DNA from: Allobaculum sp.
Lineage (GTDB): Bacteria > Bacillota_I > Bacilli_A > Erysipelotrichales > Erysipelotrichaceae
Direction of reading: 5' to 3'
DNA: 5,246 nucleotides
Assembly (NCBI GenBank): GCA_014803815.1
Contig: JAAVAY010000092.1
Span: forward strand, 4,675-9,920
Of this stretch, positions 5,104 through 5,246 are shown in pieces. The notes under the pieces were generated by a model that searched no databases, was not told the DNA's origin, and saw only the letters and a list, made by a program, of their open reading frames with translations. The translations under genes were made by a program, and so were the position numbers. How positions within the stretch are numbered: position 1 is the first letter of the stretch; each line of letters begins with the position of its first letter.

Positions 5104-5246
5104 TTAAGGATTTTTTCCTTTCATAAAAGTTTTAGAGACCTTGAACTCTGCTTCAAAGCCTTCTACAATCAAATTGAGATAGAGTAGGTAAGGCGTTATA
5201 ATTCCTTTACTAGACAAGCACTTAAGTTTTATGCCTGTCGCACTTT
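5104..5246 (-). CDS. Possible C-terminus of an unidentified protein (partial at right edge)
   Basis: On the minus strand one frame stays open from the edge for 46 complete codons to a TAA at 5106-5104. The predicted tail reads like a protein (for example LYLNLIVEGFEAEFKVSKTF) but I do not recognise it. An open run of this length arises by chance fairly often in AT-rich DNA. A very good plus-strand promoter lies inside it, and no convincing terminator follows its stop. If real, it would be the gene upstream of lctP on the same strand. Treat as a candidate only. Confidence 0.3.
   Translation of the reverse strand, partial: SATGIKLKCLSSKGIITPYLLYLNLIVEGFEAEFKVSKTFMKGKNP
5174..5202 (+). promoter_or_regulatory. 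Strong sigma-A-like promoter facing out of the right edge
   Basis: TTGAGA (5174-5179, 5/6 match) is followed after exactly 17 bases by a perfect TATAAT (5197-5202). Transcription would start near 5209 and run out of the window. An ATG at 5231 follows but has no good ribosome binding site, so the true start is probably farther on. This is the best promoter in the window by consensus and spacing. It argues for a gene divergent from lctP and against the overlapping minus-strand ORF. Confidence 0.55.

Noticed and set aside
1..5246. CRISPR array, tRNA, rRNA or insertion sequence
   Set aside because: No spaced repeat units, cloverleaf sequences, transposase frames or terminal inverted repeats with target duplications were seen on either strand.

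Overview
The window looks like chromosomal DNA from a low-GC, Gram-positive-type bacterium (Bacillota). This is inferred from AT-rich intergenic DNA, purine-rich ribosome binding sites, several intrinsic terminators, a lipobox lipoprotein and a single-spanning membrane protein with an extracellular YARHG domain. The species cannot be named from this sequence. No rRNA, tRNA, CRISPR array, transposase or integrase is visible, and nothing marks the window as a mobile element.

Layout, left to right. (1) Positions 1-572, minus strand: the N-terminal 190 residues of a serpin-family protease inhibitor carried as a lipoprotein; the window edge cuts off the rest, including the reactive-centre loop. 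(2) Positions 573-853: divergent intergenic region with a candidate serpin promoter and a six-codon leader ORF overlapping the serpin start. (3) Positions 854-2308, plus strand: a 484-residue membrane-anchored protein with a Ser/Thr/Gln-rich cytoplasmic part, one transmembrane helix, three degenerate TPR-like repeats and a C-terminal YARHG domain. (4) Positions 2309-2604: convergent intergenic region with one terminator per strand and an unexplained repeat cluster between them. (5) Positions 2605-3114, minus: a RimJ/RimL-type GNAT N-acetyltransferase. (6) Positions 3115-3338: intergenic, with a strong lctP terminator and a long imperfect hairpin. (7) Positions 3339-4886, minus: an LctP-family lactate/glycolate permease, whose best start is four codons inside the longest ORF. 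(8) Positions 4887-5246: the lctP promoter region, then a stretch that either encodes the C-terminus of another minus-strand gene or is the leader of a plus-strand gene driven by a very good sigma-A-like promoter.

The genes do not form one operon. Serpin and YARHG genes diverge; the acetyltransferase and permease point the same way but are separated by a strong terminator. The serpin and YARHG proteins would both act at the outer face of the membrane, so a shared surface or host-interaction role is possible, but only position supports it. Most of the window is ordinary housekeeping or accessory content. I found no clear undescribed system; the points most worth a second look are the surface serpin with its odd translation start and the YARHG/TPR protein next to it.
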